Below are positions 63,915-64,000 of a DNA stretch of 64,000 nt, one piece after another. The stretch comes from UBA7662 sp036787895 (lineage in GTDB: Bacteria > Bacteroidota > Bacteroidia > UBA7662): NCBI GenBank assembly GCA_036787895.1, contig DAIQOK010000010.1, positions 1-64,000 on the forward strand. The letters are read 5' to 3'. The position numbers were made by a program, and so were the translations under genes. The first letter of the stretch is position 1. Every line of letters begins with the position of its first letter. The notes beneath the pieces were generated by a model, which had not been told where the DNA came from, searched no databases, and was given only the letters and a program-made list of their open reading frames with translations.

Positions 63915-64000
63915 CCTAAATACATGAATAAGAGCTCAAGGGATGTTTCAAATCCACCCTACAAGCCAGCTGCATTCAGTCTCTGAAAGCCATCAATAGT

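Overview
The window comes from a chromosome of the phylum Bacteroidota, probably a gliding or surface-secreting lineage near Saprospiria or Chitinophagia; the genus cannot be read from the sequence. The evidence is a full-length sprA (the giant outer-membrane translocon of the type IX secretion system, T9SS), three exported proteins with T9SS-type C-terminal sorting domains, GSCFA, DUF4199 and DUF4384 family proteins, LytS/LytTR signalling, TonB-linked outer-membrane proteins, and repeated TAnnTTTG promoter elements of the Bacteroidota sigma factor. No phage, insertion sequence, CRISPR array or rRNA operon was seen.

Layout. 1-301: about 2.2 units of a 114-115 bp tandem repeat that runs off the left edge, then the terminator of a minus-strand tRNA-Ser(CGA). 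394-2950: GSCFA protein, Rieske oxygenase, DUF4199 protein. 3010-7336 (minus): an exported DUF4384 protein coupled to an exported caspase-like protease with an EF-hand-like loop, then a class C beta-lactamase-fold hydrolase. 7440-13581 (minus): two small hypotheticals, flotillin with NfeD, an NhaC-type antiporter, and a TonB-C-like protein. 13791-21022 (plus): a membrane-anchored winged-helix regulator, polA, a broken HTTM-like membrane protein gene, and a T9SS cargo. 21109-23590 (minus): alpha/beta hydrolase, DoxX, MORN lipoprotein, and a Spy-like coiled-coil protein. 23752-29514 (plus): superoxide dismutase, a CMD/AhpD-like protein, an SDFY-repeat protein, and a three-gene signalling operon (LytS kinase, degenerate LytS-like partner, LytTR regulator). 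29675-32473 (minus): TonB-receptor-like outer-membrane protein.

32645-44973 is a long plus-strand housekeeping/secretion block: maeB, ruvA, sprA, gcvH, vanZ-like, and two tandem tonB genes. 45469-49991 holds pirin, an ABC-F ATPase with a structured leader, a small lipoprotein, a VOC protein and a cytochrome b561-like protein. 50233-61814 holds two adjacent giant surface proteins: a 2826-residue subtilisin-like protease with dockerin-like and cohesin-like modules, and a 1020-residue protein with two more cohesin-like modules and an array of six Ig-like repeats. tRNA-Val(GAC), an EamA transporter and a GNAT acetyltransferase finish the window.

How it fits together. SprA would export the T9SS cargoes at 19346, 50233 and 58752. 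The last two share homologous cohesin-like modules and one also carries a dockerin-like pair, so a cell-surface proteolytic assembly is the most interesting hypothesis here. Second-tier items are the catalytically dead LytS paralogue, the exported caspase/DUF4384 pair, the double-lesion pseudogene, and a set of promoters placed so close to start codons that leaderless mRNAs are predicted. All family calls are from motif recognition by eye; no search was run.
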